Positions 31,594 through 40,037 of a DNA stretch of 64,000 nt are shown here, in pieces. Each line of letters starts with the position of its first letter. Positions within the stretch are counted from its first letter, which is position 1. A program made the position numbers and the translations under genes. Where the stretch lies: assembly GCA_944350495.1 (NCBI GenBank), contig CALVOZ010000002.1, forward strand, positions 73,421 to 137,420, given 5' to 3'. The notes under the pieces were generated by a model. That model worked only from the letters and a program-made list of their open reading frames with translations, was not told the DNA's origin and did not search any database. The stretch is from an uncultured Bacilli bacterium. GTDB lineage: Bacteria; Bacillota_I; Bacilli_A; RF39; UBA660.

Positions 31594-33006
31594 ATGACTA
31601 ATGATGAATATATAACATTAATTAAAAGCAATCTTGGTAATAGTTCTGATATTATTATAAGAAGTTTAAATAATATTAGTTATATATATTTAGAAAGCGT
31701 TAGCAGTGATGATAAAGTTAGTAATTTTCTACTTAAAAGTATAACTAAAATTAATAATATTAATGATTTAATTAATGAATTAGAAAATAATATATACAAC
31801 AGTCATATTGAAATAATAGATGATATTAATAAATGTTATTATTATTTAGCATCGGGTTACACATGTTTGTTTATAAATGGGGAACAAAAATATATTGTTA
31901 TAGAGACTAAATTAAAATTAGATCGCGGTGTTACTGAGTCAACATCAGAGCCACTAATTAGAGGGCCAAAAGATAGTTTCACCGAAAATAACGCAACAAA
32001 TTTGGGATTAATTAGAAAAAGGATTAAAGATCCAAAATTACGTATTAATGAAATAAAAATAGGACGTCGTAGTAATACTAAAACTTCTATCATTTATATT
32101 GAAGATATTGCTAATCAAAAAAATGTTAAAAAGATTATTCGTAAACTAAGTAGTATTGATATTGACGCTATTCTTGACAGTGGTTATTTAAGAGACTTTC
32201 TAATAGATAATCAAAGGTCACTTTTTCCTAAAATCATTAGTACCGAAAGGCCTGATTTAGCTTGTCAAAGTATTTTAAATGGTAAAATTGTCATCATGGT
32301 TGAGAATTCTCCTTATGTCATAATTGTACCAGCCTTATTGTCAGACTTTTTTAAAACATCAGAAGATTATTATCAAAGCTCAATCAGCTCTTCTTTTAGT
32401 CGAATCTTAAAATGGATTGCTTTTTTTATTACAATTTTAACGCCCGCAATTTATATTGCAGTTATGACTTTTAATCAGGAAATGATTCCTGAACAATTAT
32501 TAATCTCTTTAGCAACCCAGAGAAGTCAAGTTCCTTTTCCTACTTTTATGGAAGTTATTATCTTTGTAATCTTCTTTGAAATATTACGAGAAGCGGATAT
32601 TAAATCTCCAAATGCTAGTGGAACTAGTATGAGTATTGTTGGTGCTTTAATTCTAGGTGATGCGGCTGTTACAGCAGGAATTGTTTCACCTTTTGTTATT
32701 ATTATTGTAGCTATTACATCAATTTGTGAAATGGTTTTTACCGATATGGATTTTATAAATGCAATAAGACAATGGCGACTATTATTTATTGTTTCTACCG
32801 TTTTTACTGGCATTATAGGTATCGTATGTGCTCTATTAATATTAATTATAGAATTAGCGAGTTTAGACAGTTTAAAAACGCCATATTTAGCGCCTTTTAG
32901 TCCACTTAATAAAAATAGTTTAAAAGATAGTATTATTCTTTCTAGAACTAATAAAAGGAAAGAAAGAAATAGTTTTTTTACTAAAAATATTACAAGGGTG
33001 AAATAA
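31594..33006 (+). CDS. gerA: spore germination receptor subunit A (GerA family)
   Basis: A 470-residue GerA-type membrane protein. A large N-terminal cytoplasmic region includes ESTSEPLIRGPKDSFTE (the GerA signature) and KDPKLR. Five or so transmembrane helices occupy the C-terminal third, around 265-420, ending in SPLNKNSLKDS. It senses nutrient germinants in the spore inner membrane with the B and C subunits. Start 31594 is used because GGTGA precedes it. Gene order is A-C-B with overlaps, so the three are translationally coupled. Confidence 0.95.
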   Translation: MTNDEYITLIKSNLGNSSDIIIRSLNNISYIYLESVSSDDKVSNFLLKSITKINNINDLINELENNIYNSHIEIIDDINKCYYYLASGYTCLFINGEQKYIVIETKLKLDRGVTESTSEPLIRGPKDSFTENNATNLGLIRKRIKDPKLRINEIKIGRRSNTKTSIIYIEDIANQKNVKKIIRKLSSIDIDAILDSGYLRDFLIDNQRSLFPKIISTERPDLACQSILNGKIVIMVENSPYVIIVPALLSDFFKTSEDYYQSSISSSFSRILKWIAFFITILTPAIYIAVMTFNQEMIPEQLLISLATQRSQVPFPTFMEVIIFVIFFEILREADIKSPNASGTSMSIVGALILGDAAVTAGIVSPFVIIIVAITSICEMVFTDMDFINAIRQWRLLFIVSTVFTGIIGIVCALLILIIELASLDSLKTPYLAPFSPLNKNSLKDSIILSRTNKRKERNSFFTKNITRVK

Positions 33007-34151
33007 TGAGGAAATTTTTTATAATATTGATACTTTTATTGACATCAGGTTGCTGGAATTATCAAGAATTAAATGAATATGCTATTGTCACAGGAATGGC
33101 TGTTGATATTGAAGATAATAAATATAAGATTTCATTTTTAATAGCAAATGGTAATAAAAACGAAAATGAACAAACAAAAACTAGTATCATAACTGGACAT
33201 GGAGATAGTATTTATGATGCAATTAAAGACATAAGTTTAATGAGCCCAAAAGAACTATATATAAGTCATCTATCAGTAGTTATAATTTCTGAAGAATTGG
33301 CGCAAAAAGGAATTTCTAACTTAATCGATTTTTTATTAAGAGAACCACAATCCCACCAGAATTTCTATTTACTAATTACTAAGGATGATAATCCAGATGA
33401 TGTATTATCTATTCTTTCGCCATTAGCTGAATACCCATCTCAAAACATTACTTCTAATGTATCTACATCAGAAGAATTACAAGCTAAAGTAAGTGATGCT
33501 AATTTTAATCTTTTTATTTCTAAATTTTTTGAAACAGGATTTGAACCAATTATGAATAGTATCATAGTTGTCGGTAACAGCGATTTAGGAGAAAAGCCTG
33601 ATAGTTTAGATAAACCTAAACAAGATGCTTATACTAAACTTGATACTATTTCTTTATTCAAAGGTGATAAATTAGTAGCTTGGTCAAACAAGGAAGAAAG
33701 TATTGGCATAAATATGGTTTTAGGTGAAATTACTAATCTTTATTTTACAATAAATTATAAAGATGGATATTTTGTTACAAACTCTAATGACTATAAAGTT
33801 AAATACGATCTAACTAAGGATAAAATTATTATTAATGCTAGTGCTAAAGGGGACATAATAGAAATTAATTGTAATATTGATATTGAAGATGATAAGGTAA
33901 TTAAAGATTTAGAAAAGAAAGTAGAGATGAAAATGAAAGAACACATTGAATCAGCAATTAAACTTGCTAAAAAATATCAAACCGATATATTTGGTTTTGG
34001 AAATATGTATTATAAAAAATATCCTAAAGAATATAATAAAATTAAATCTTGGAATGAGGAGTTTACAAATATTGAAATTGAAGTTATAACCGATTTTAAA
34101 TATACAAGTAAAGGTACATTAGAGCAAAGTACTATTAATTATGAATCGTAA
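33006..34151 (+). CDS. gerC: spore germination lipoprotein (GerC family)
   Basis: A 381-residue lipoprotein. The N-terminal signal peptide ends in the lipobox LTSGC at about residue 19. The conserved WNYQELNEYAIVTGMAVD of GerC family follows. The rest is mostly beta/alpha without further membrane segments. It is the peripheral C subunit of the nutrient receptor, anchored on the outer face of the spore inner membrane. Its start overlaps the gerA stop (TAATG); the gerB start overlaps its end by 11 bp. Confidence 0.93.
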   Translation: MRKFFIILILLLTSGCWNYQELNEYAIVTGMAVDIEDNKYKISFLIANGNKNENEQTKTSIITGHGDSIYDAIKDISLMSPKELYISHLSVVIISEELAQKGISNLIDFLLREPQSHQNFYLLITKDDNPDDVLSILSPLAEYPSQNITSNVSTSEELQAKVSDANFNLFISKFFETGFEPIMNSIIVVGNSDLGEKPDSLDKPKQDAYTKLDTISLFKGDKLVAWSNKEESIGINMVLGEITNLYFTINYKDGYFVTNSNDYKVKYDLTKDKIIINASAKGDIIEINCNIDIEDDKVIKDLEKKVEMKMKEHIESAIKLAKKYQTDIFGFGNMYYKKYPKEYNKIKSWNEEFTNIEIEVITDFKYTSKGTLEQSTINYES

Positions 34152-35184
34152 TTTATCATATACATCTCTTATATACTTTGTATTAAGAGCTAATTTTATT
34201 GGTGTTTCTTTTTCAATATTATTAGAAACTTCTAAACAAGATAGTTGGATAGTTATCATCCTTTCATATTTAATTGGCATAATACCACTATTATTAATTA
34301 AACATATTGCTACTTATGAAAGTGATAAGAATATAACAGAAAAAATTAAAATTATATTTCCTAAAATGTATAAACTTATTATTCTATTTATGTTACTTTT
34401 TTTCTTTTTTATAACTTTAATTGCTTTTTCTAATTTATCAAATTTTATTACTAGTCAATTTCTTTCAAAGACTCCTAATTTTATTATTTTACTTTCTTTT
34501 ATTATCCCCATAGCCTTACTTGTATCTAAAGATATTAATATTATTGCTAGAACCTCCCTAATCTTATTTTATTTTGCTATATTTTTATTCTTTGCTAGTG
34601 TATTAGGTCTAATATTTAACTTTGATATTGATAATTTTAGACCAATTTTTAACAATCAAATCTTTACGCCTACTTATTCATACATAGGATTTCATATTAT
34701 GCCACTTTTTATGATTTTAATTTATCCAAATAATAATATTATCAACAGTATGTATAAAGGATATTTATTATCCGCTTTTTCCCTATTTATAACCATGATA
34801 ACAATAGTTGGCATCTTAGGAATAGATTTATGTTTAATTTATCAATATCCTGAATTTCATATCTTAAAACGCTCATATGAAGGCATTATTAATATAAGGT
34901 TAGAAAACTTATTGGCTATTCAATGCATCTTTGATATATTTATCTTTTGTGTTATAGGTTTAAAGAATTGTAATTTATTATTGAACATTAAAAAAGGTAG
35001 TAAACAATTATTAATACCAATAATATTATTTATAACTACAAATCTACTATTTTTAACTAATAGTGCTTCAACTAATAATAGTACATACATTATATCCAAT
35101 ATATTTTCTATTTGTTTTACAATTTTAATTTTTTTATTATCTATAAAAATATTTATTAAAAAAAGAATGATAAATCATTCTTAA
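34141..35184 (+). CDS. gerB: spore germination receptor subunit B (GerB, AAAP family)
   Basis: A 347-residue integral membrane protein of the endospore germination permease (APC/AAAP) family, with about ten transmembrane helices. Features include LIGIIPLLLIKHI early, NNNIINSMYKGYL and the late LEISIF-like hydrophobic segments. It holds the germinant-binding site in characterised receptors. The gene ends in a short GAATGAT/ATCATTC inverted repeat that may terminate both this operon and the convergent gene. Confidence 0.93.
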   Translation: MNRNLSYTSLIYFVLRANFIGVSFSILLETSKQDSWIVIILSYLIGIIPLLLIKHIATYESDKNITEKIKIIFPKMYKLIILFMLLFFFFITLIAFSNLSNFITSQFLSKTPNFIILLSFIIPIALLVSKDINIIARTSLILFYFAIFLFFASVLGLIFNFDIDNFRPIFNNQIFTPTYSYIGFHIMPLFMILIYPNNNIINSMYKGYLLSAFSLFITMITIVGILGIDLCLIYQYPEFHILKRSYEGIINIRLENLLAIQCIFDIFIFCVIGLKNCNLLLNIKKGSKQLLIPIILFITTNLLFLTNSASTNNSTYIISNIFSICFTILIFLLSIKIFIKKRMINHS

Positions 35185-35967
35185 TTATTTAACTATAAAT
35201 ATCAATATGCCTGTTACTATTAATAATACAAAAATTACAATTAGTATAGTTAGTAAAGTATTGTGCTTTTTTAAATTTTGACCAAGGTCTTTTAAGCCCT
35301 CAAAATCTTTACTTGAAAATTCCATACTTGAAGTATAGAAAGATTTATCTAACTCAGAAGTATTAAATTCTTCTTCTCTTTCTTCTTCTTTTTGTTTTTC
35401 TTCTAATTTTGCTTCTTCTTCTTTAGCATCATTGATAATTTTCTTAATTGATGTAACGTCACCAACCATAGTATCAGATTTTAAATCATCTAATAAACCT
35501 AAATCATCGCCATTTTCCTGAATATTTCGCATTGCAATAGTATCAATTAATTCTTTTAATTCTTGTTCTTCTTCAGGTGTCGCTTTTAAATTTAAGCGGT
35601 CTAAAATATCATATCTAATATTTTTAAGACTTCGATATTCTTCATTAGGCTCATAATGAGTTTCTTTTGCTTTATCTAAGACTTCTTTAATATCATAGTT
35701 TTTTTCTTCTTCGATTGGTGAGGTAGATTGTTCTTCAACTTCAGGTTTTTCCTCAATAAAGCGGCTATATTGTCTTTGCTTTTGATAGTTTTCTCTATTT
35801 TTAAGCATTTCTTTAACACGGGTGATATCTATTTCATTAGTTTTATCAATTGTAGCAATTCCTTCAATATTTGAATAATCTCCAGATTCACTTAGACGAC
35901 GATATAAATTTTCATTTCTAGTACTTCTACCAGCTTGTCCCTGATAACGATCCATTCTACTTGCCAT
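35185..35967 (-). CDS. charged, tail-anchored protein of unknown function
   Basis: A 260-residue protein with an Arg/Gln-rich N-terminus (MASRMDRYQGQAGRSTRNE), a long Glu/Lys-rich helical middle, probably coiled coil at about 180-205 (EEEAKLEEKQKEEEREEE), and one transmembrane helix at the extreme C-terminus (about 236-258). So it is a tail-anchored cytoplasmic protein. ATG 35967 is chosen for GGTGATAGT before it. No enzyme motif is visible. A role in cell envelope or division scaffolding is conceivable but unsupported. Confidence 0.65.
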   Translation of the reverse strand: MASRMDRYQGQAGRSTRNENLYRRLSESGDYSNIEGIATIDKTNEIDITRVKEMLKNRENYQKQRQYSRFIEEKPEVEEQSTSPIEEEKNYDIKEVLDKAKETHYEPNEEYRSLKNIRYDILDRLNLKATPEEEQELKELIDTIAMRNIQENGDDLGLLDDLKSDTMVGDVTSIKKIINDAKEEEAKLEEKQKEEEREEEFNTSELDKSFYTSSMEFSSKDFEGLKDLGQNLKKHNTLLTILIVIFVLLIVTGILIFIVK

Positions 35968-36068
35968 ACTATCACCTACTATTAAATATATCATAATTAT
36001 ACCGTTTTTTAAAGTTCTTATTGCAATTTAACCGCTTTTTATTTATAATCTTATTGGAGGTTATTTAG

Positions 36069-36272
36069 ATGAAATTAAGAGTTGACAAAGATATTTGCAT
36101 CGGTTGTGGAGCTTGTCAAGCAACATGCCCTGATGTTTTTGAAATTAATGATGAAGGGTTAGCTGAAGTTATAATTGAAGAAATCCCAGAAGAATTAAAT
36201 GAAGATTGTTTAGACGCATTAGAAGGATGCCCTGTTTCAGCAATCATCGAAGAAGAAAGTGAAGAAGAATAA
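36069..36272 (+). CDS. [4Fe-4S] ferredoxin
   Basis: A 67-residue acidic ferredoxin. Cys10, Cys13, Cys16 in CIGCGACQATCP and the distal Cys in EGCPVSAI bind one cubane cluster. Extra Cys20 and a Cys in the DCLDALEGCP region could form a disulfide. It is a small soluble electron carrier. The gene is monocistronic with GGAGG and a perfect terminator at its end. The redox partner is not in the window. Confidence 0.93.
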   Translation: MKLRVDKDICIGCGACQATCPDVFEINDEGLAEVIIEEIPEELNEDCLDALEGCPVSAIIEEESEEE

Positions 36273-36300
36273 AAAATCAACTTATAAAGTTGATTTTTTT
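36271..36300 (+). terminator. ferredoxin terminator
   Basis: Stem AAAAAATCAACTT / AAGTTGATTTTTT with a short loop and T run at the stop codon. Confidence 0.85.
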
Positions 36301-36315
36301 AATGAATAATCAGAA

Positions 36316-36582
36316 CTATATTCTCTTCCATACGCTAAACATTTTTTGATCTAAAAGCGATATAAAATCTCTTTCGTCTTTGGTTTCACTCTAGAGAATA
36401 TTGGGAGAGTACTGTAATTTACCATAAATGATATCGTACTTTTCATTCCACTTTCTGCCCTCATTCAAAGCAATTTTCTAATATGTACTATCAAATTCTC
36501 TATTTAACAAAGTTTGATTATGAACATTAAGCATAATTTTATCTTCAACTTGCTCCGCTAAAAGTAATATTCTCTCTAAATT
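36316..36582 (-). pseudogene. decayed ORF with two in-frame TAG
   Basis: On the minus strand one frame reads continuously for about 88 codons, interrupted only by TAG at 36480-36478 and 36393-36391, then ends in TAG at 36318. The first in-frame ATG is at 36534. Its residues (LLNREFDSTY, KIALNEGRKWNEKYDI, DERDFISLLDQKMFSVWKRI) look like real helical protein and Gln would fit at both TAG sites. I do not recognise the family. The remaining non-coding bases up to 36630 hold the rluB terminator. Confidence 0.4.
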
Positions 36583-36617
36583 TTAGGATATTATAATGTA
36601 AAATTATTTATATGTCA

Positions 36618-36646
36618 AAAAAAAGCAAGATTACTTTTTAATCTCA
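36618..36646 (-). terminator. terminator of rluB
   Basis: Stem AGATTA / TAATCT with TGC and eight T on the minus strand, overlapping the rluB end. Confidence 0.65.
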
Positions 36647-37350
36647 CTATATAATCTTTTTACTTCTTTAATTGATAAAAAGCGATATTCACCAGTAGCA
36701 AGTCCATTACAAGTCAAAAATAATAATCTTTCTCTTCTTAATTTTTCAACCTCATATCCAAGTGCCTTAAACATATTCTTTATTTGATGGTTTCTTCCCT
36801 CATGAATCGTTACCTCAACAATTGAAGTATTAGCTTTTTTATCAACTTTCTTTATTTTTACTTTAGCTGCTGCTGTTTTTAAGCCATCAATTACAACACC
36901 AGCTTCTAAAGTTTTTTTATGACCTGGTGTCAATATTCCTTTTATCTTAGCTACGTATACTTTTTCAATATTATTGCTTGGATGTAATAACTCATTAGTT
37001 AATACCCCATCATTTGTTAATAATAATACTCCAGTAGTATCATAGTCAAGTCGTCCAACTGGATATATCCTAATTGGAATATTTATTAAATCAGTAACAA
37101 CCTTGCGGTGTTTATCATCTTTAGTTGAAGTTACAACTCCTCGTGGTTTATTTAATAAAACATAAATTTTTTCTTGTTTATTTTCAATAGTGAAACCCTC
37201 TACTTCAATAACATCATTACCATTAGCTGTTGTCCCTAATCTTGTAACAATTTTTCCATTAAGTTTTACTTTTCCAGCAATAATTAATTCTTCTGCTTTT
37301 CGTCTAGAGCAATATCCCGATTGCGCTATTATTTTCTGTATTCTTTCCAT
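36631..37350 (-). CDS. rluB: 23S rRNA pseudouridine synthase RluB
   Basis: A 239-residue RsuA/RluB-type synthase that makes Psi2605 in 23S rRNA. The S4 RNA-binding domain covers residues about 1-60 (SGYCSRRKAEELI). The catalytic domain follows with the active Asp102 in GRLDYDTTG. The C-terminal HEGRNHQIKNMF is typical. GGTGAGTT precedes the start. It lies near spmB-spmA-dacB, as in Bacillus. A lipoprotein gene sits between. Confidence 0.94.
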   Translation of the reverse strand: MERIQKIIAQSGYCSRRKAEELIIAGKVKLNGKIVTRLGTTANGNDVIEVEGFTIENKQEKIYVLLNKPRGVVTSTKDDKHRKVVTDLINIPIRIYPVGRLDYDTTGVLLLTNDGVLTNELLHPSNNIEKVYVAKIKGILTPGHKKTLEAGVVIDGLKTAAAKVKIKKVDKKANTSIVEVTIHEGRNHQIKNMFKALGYEVEKLRRERLLFLTCNGLATGEYRFLSIKEVKRLYSEIKK

Positions 37351-37376
37351 AACTCACCTATAAAATTAAAGATATA

Positions 37377-37811
37377 CTATTTACAAGTATATCCAGCATC
37401 TTCCATTTCTTTTTTGATTTGTTCCTTATTTAAATTCAAACCATATTCTTCAATAGCTGTATCATTCATTTGGCTTGCTTCCATTTTTACTTTTAATGTT
37501 ATAACATTTTTCTTGTTAGTAACTGCAGCGTTAACACCGTCTGTTTCATTATATGTTGAAGCCGCACTCTTAGCCATTTCCGAATAATTCGAAATAAATG
37601 TAGAATTATTATAATCACCATCTAAAGTAACTTTAGTAGTCATTGATGCATTAGTAATCTTGTCATCACTTTTAAATGAAAAAGTATATTCTGTTTCAGA
37701 TTTTATATTTGCAATCGAATTGTCTTCCATTGTACATACTAATCTATTATTATCGCAACCTGTTAAAGTAATTGCTACTAATAGCATAGATATCATTAAT
37801 ATTTTTTTCAT
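37377..37811 (-). CDS. small lipoprotein, DUF1307-like
   Basis: A 144-residue lipoprotein. Signal peptide MKKILMISMLLVAITLTGC ends in the lipobox LTGC at Cys19. The mature part is a beta-rich repeat with a C-terminal MEDAGYTCK, and Cys26 and the terminal Cys could form a disulfide. Similar small lipoproteins are common in low-GC Gram-positives with no known role. GGAGGAATTAAT gives the start. It sits between the spm genes and rluB. Confidence 0.75.
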   Translation of the reverse strand: MKKILMISMLLVAITLTGCDNNRLVCTMEDNSIANIKSETEYTFSFKSDDKITNASMTTKVTLDGDYNNSTFISNYSEMAKSAASTYNETDGVNAAVTNKKNVITLKVKMEASQMNDTAIEEYGLNLNKEQIKKEMEDAGYTCK

Positions 37812-37842
37812 ATTAATTCCTCCAATAAGATTATACCAAAGT

Positions 37843-38346
37843 TCAAAAAAATAGTAAATAACATATTATAAGGCTGCTAACAATACCAACGATATCAGCT
37901 AATAAACTGACACGCAAAGCATAGCGCGTGTTTTTAATTCCTACACTACCATAATAAAGTGCTAAAACATATAAAGTAGTATCAGTACAACCTTGAATTG
38001 TTGATCCTAATAAACTGTAAAAGCTATCAACACCATATTTAGTATAAATTGTATTTAAAAGAGCTAAAGTGGCATTACCGCTTATTGGGCGCATAATCAT
38101 TAATGAGATTACTTCGATTGGTACTTTTAAAAAAGGTAATAAAAAATTAACCATATCCTCTAATAATCCACTATTAACAAAAATATTAACACTTAAAAGC
38201 ATCGCTAATAAATTAGGAAATATTGTAAAAGACATTTTGAATGATTCTTTACTTCCCTTAATAAATGCATCATATAAATCTACTTTTTTTATTATCCCAT
38301 AAAATACTATTATGAGTACAATCAATGGTAATACATAATCACTCAT
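37843..38346 (-). CDS. spmB: spore maturation protein B
   Basis: A 167-residue membrane protein with about four helices, of the SpmB / nucleoside-recognition gate family. Features are VLPLIVLIIVFYGIIKKVDLYDAFIKGSKE at the start and RPISGNATLALLNTIYTKYG, QGCTDTTLYVLALYYGSVGIKNTRYALRVSLLAD in the C-terminal half. With SpmA it is needed for spore core dehydration in Bacillus. It overlaps spmA by 8 bp. Confidence 0.94.
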   Translation of the reverse strand: MSDYVLPLIVLIIVFYGIIKKVDLYDAFIKGSKESFKMSFTIFPNLLAMLLSVNIFVNSGLLEDMVNFLLPFLKVPIEVISLMIMRPISGNATLALLNTIYTKYGVDSFYSLLGSTIQGCTDTTLYVLALYYGSVGIKNTRYALRVSLLADIVGIVSSLIICYLLFF

Positions 38347-38920
38347 GATATCGACCTGCTATTAATCTATCAATAATAAGGGCAAAAACTGTGGCAATTA
38401 ATGTTGAAATTAATGTAGATATAACTGTAATTGTTGGACTATTACTTTTATATAAGATTCTTAAAGCAATAATAGTTGTTGGAACAATTGTAACTCCGCT
38501 AGTATTAATTGAAGTAAAAGTAATCATACTGCGACTAGCACGCGTTTTATCTTTGTTTAACTCTTGTAAACTACTCATAGCTTTTAAACCAAATGGAGTT
38601 GCCGCATTTCCAAGCCCAAATAAATTGGCAATTATATTACTAGCAATATAATTCAGTGATATATGATTCTTAGGTATTTCAGGAAATAAAGGATGAAGAA
38701 TTCTAGATAAAGAATTAGATAACTTTGATAATATGCCACTTTGTGTTGCTATTTCAGCTATACCAAGCCATAAAGCAATTACAGGAAATATTTGTAATAT
38801 TAACTCTAAACTAGTTTTAGTACTGTTTAAAATTGTTTCATTTAAAGCAATTACATCACCAAATATAAAACTATAAACAATACCAATAACAATGAAATAA
38901 CCCCAAATCTTACTTACCAT
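38339..38920 (-). CDS. spmA: spore maturation protein A
   Basis: A 193-residue membrane protein, homologous to SpmA: SKIWGYFIVIGIVYSFIFGD, ALWLGIAEIATQSGI, NIIANLFGLGNAATPFGLKAM and FTSINTSGVTIVPTTIIALR are the family blocks. It forms the gate module with SpmB, acting in the mother cell or forespore membrane during spore core dehydration. The ATG overlaps the dacB stop by 7 bp. Confidence 0.95.
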   Translation of the reverse strand: MVSKIWGYFIVIGIVYSFIFGDVIALNETILNSTKTSLELILQIFPVIALWLGIAEIATQSGILSKLSNSLSRILHPLFPEIPKNHISLNYIASNIIANLFGLGNAATPFGLKAMSSLQELNKDKTRASRSMITFTSINTSGVTIVPTTIIALRILYKSNSPTITVISTLISTLIATVFALIIDRLIAGRYHE

Positions 38921-39963
38921 ATTTTTTTAAACCATTCCATTAAACTAAATGCATGTGTTTTAATTTTGATAGCATGTATATCTAAGCTTTTAACTAATTC
39001 GTTATTAACTAAAATATCACATGTGCCAACTATTCCTTCATGGGGATTATCATCTAATTTAAATTTAATATTAACTGTCTCATCACTACTTATAGGATAA
39101 GAATATTTTTCAGTAACCTTTAAATAATAATTTCCATAATATAAATCATCGTAAATATTTAAATACCCTTTATTAAAAATTTGAATATTTTGATAATTAT
39201 TAAATCCATATTCAAATAAATCTATTTGATCGCTAAAGTCATTACCATCATTTAAAGTGACAGCTACTAAGTTTAAGTTATCTTTACTTGCAGTTCCAAC
39301 CAAAGTACGTTTAGCTTTTTGAGTAAATCCCGTCTTACCACCAGTTGTATAATCATACATAAATAATAGTTTATTTTTATTATTCCAAATATAGGTATTT
39401 TTGTTTGTTTCAACACGATAAATCTTAGTAGCAACAATTTTTCTATATTCTTCTAACTTCATTGCATAACTAGTCAGTAATGCCATATCATAAACAGTTG
39501 AATAATTACCATTTTGTTCATCTAACCCATTAGGATTATTAAATATCGTATTTTTCATTCCTATTTCTTTTGCCTTTTGATTCATTAAATTAACGAAGTT
39601 ATCACCGGCTACATATTTTGCAATCGCATATGAGGCATCGTTTCCACTTCTAAGCATTAAGCCATATACTAAGTCTCTTAATGACATTTGCTCCCCTTTT
39701 TGAATATATATACCTGATCCATAACTTTGATCTATTTCATCACCAATCGTAACAATATTATCTAGTTTTCCTGATTCAATTGCTAAAACAGCAGTCATTA
39801 TTTTAGAAATGCTAGCAACACTTCTTTGTTCATGAATATTTTTTGCATATAATATTCTTTTAGAGTCCATATCCATTAAAATAGCACTCGTTGCCGATGT
39901 TTCTATAGCTATAACATGATAAGGAATTATTAATAATAGTATAATTAGAATTATTTTCTTCAC
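38914..39963 (-). CDS. dacB: D-alanyl-D-alanine carboxypeptidase (DacB-like, S11)
   Basis: A 349-residue penicillin-binding carboxypeptidase. After a signal peptide (about 1-20) come the SxxK nucleophile motif SISK (51-54), SGN (LRSGNDAS) and KTG (GKTGFTQ). A C-terminal beta domain and amphipathic helix (FSLMEWFKKIW) anchor it. In Bacillus DacB trims spore cortex peptides and is cotranscribed with spmA-spmB, as here. Start is GTG 39963 with AGGTGAT just before; the longer frame from 39984 is not needed. Confidence 0.93.
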   Translation of the reverse strand: MKKIILIILLLIIPYHVIAIETSATSAILMDMDSKRILYAKNIHEQRSVASISKIMTAVLAIESGKLDNIVTIGDEIDQSYGSGIYIQKGEQMSLRDLVYGLMLRSGNDASYAIAKYVAGDNFVNLMNQKAKEIGMKNTIFNNPNGLDEQNGNYSTVYDMALLTSYAMKLEEYRKIVATKIYRVETNKNTYIWNNKNKLLFMYDYTTGGKTGFTQKAKRTLVGTASKDNLNLVAVTLNDGNDFSDQIDLFEYGFNNYQNIQIFNKGYLNIYDDLYYGNYYLKVTEKYSYPISSDETVNIKFKLDDNPHEGIVGTCDILVNNELVKSLDIHAIKIKTHAFSLMEWFKKIW

Positions 39964-39987
39964 TATATCACCTATAAAAAGCATATG

Positions 39988-40014
39988 AAAAAAAGGACTA
40001 AATTAGTCCTTTTT
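39988..40014 (-). terminator. terminator of the 1282-residue protein gene
   Basis: Stem AAAAAGGACTAA / TTAGTCCTTTTT on the minus strand with T run. Confidence 0.85.
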
Positions 40015-40037
40015 ATTAATAATAAAATTTAATGAAA

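Noticed and set aside
36316..36582. TAG recoding as Gln in the host
   Set aside because: glyA, tam41 and the ORF at 2054 end in TAG without extension, so TAG is a normal stop; recoding could only apply to foreign remnants.
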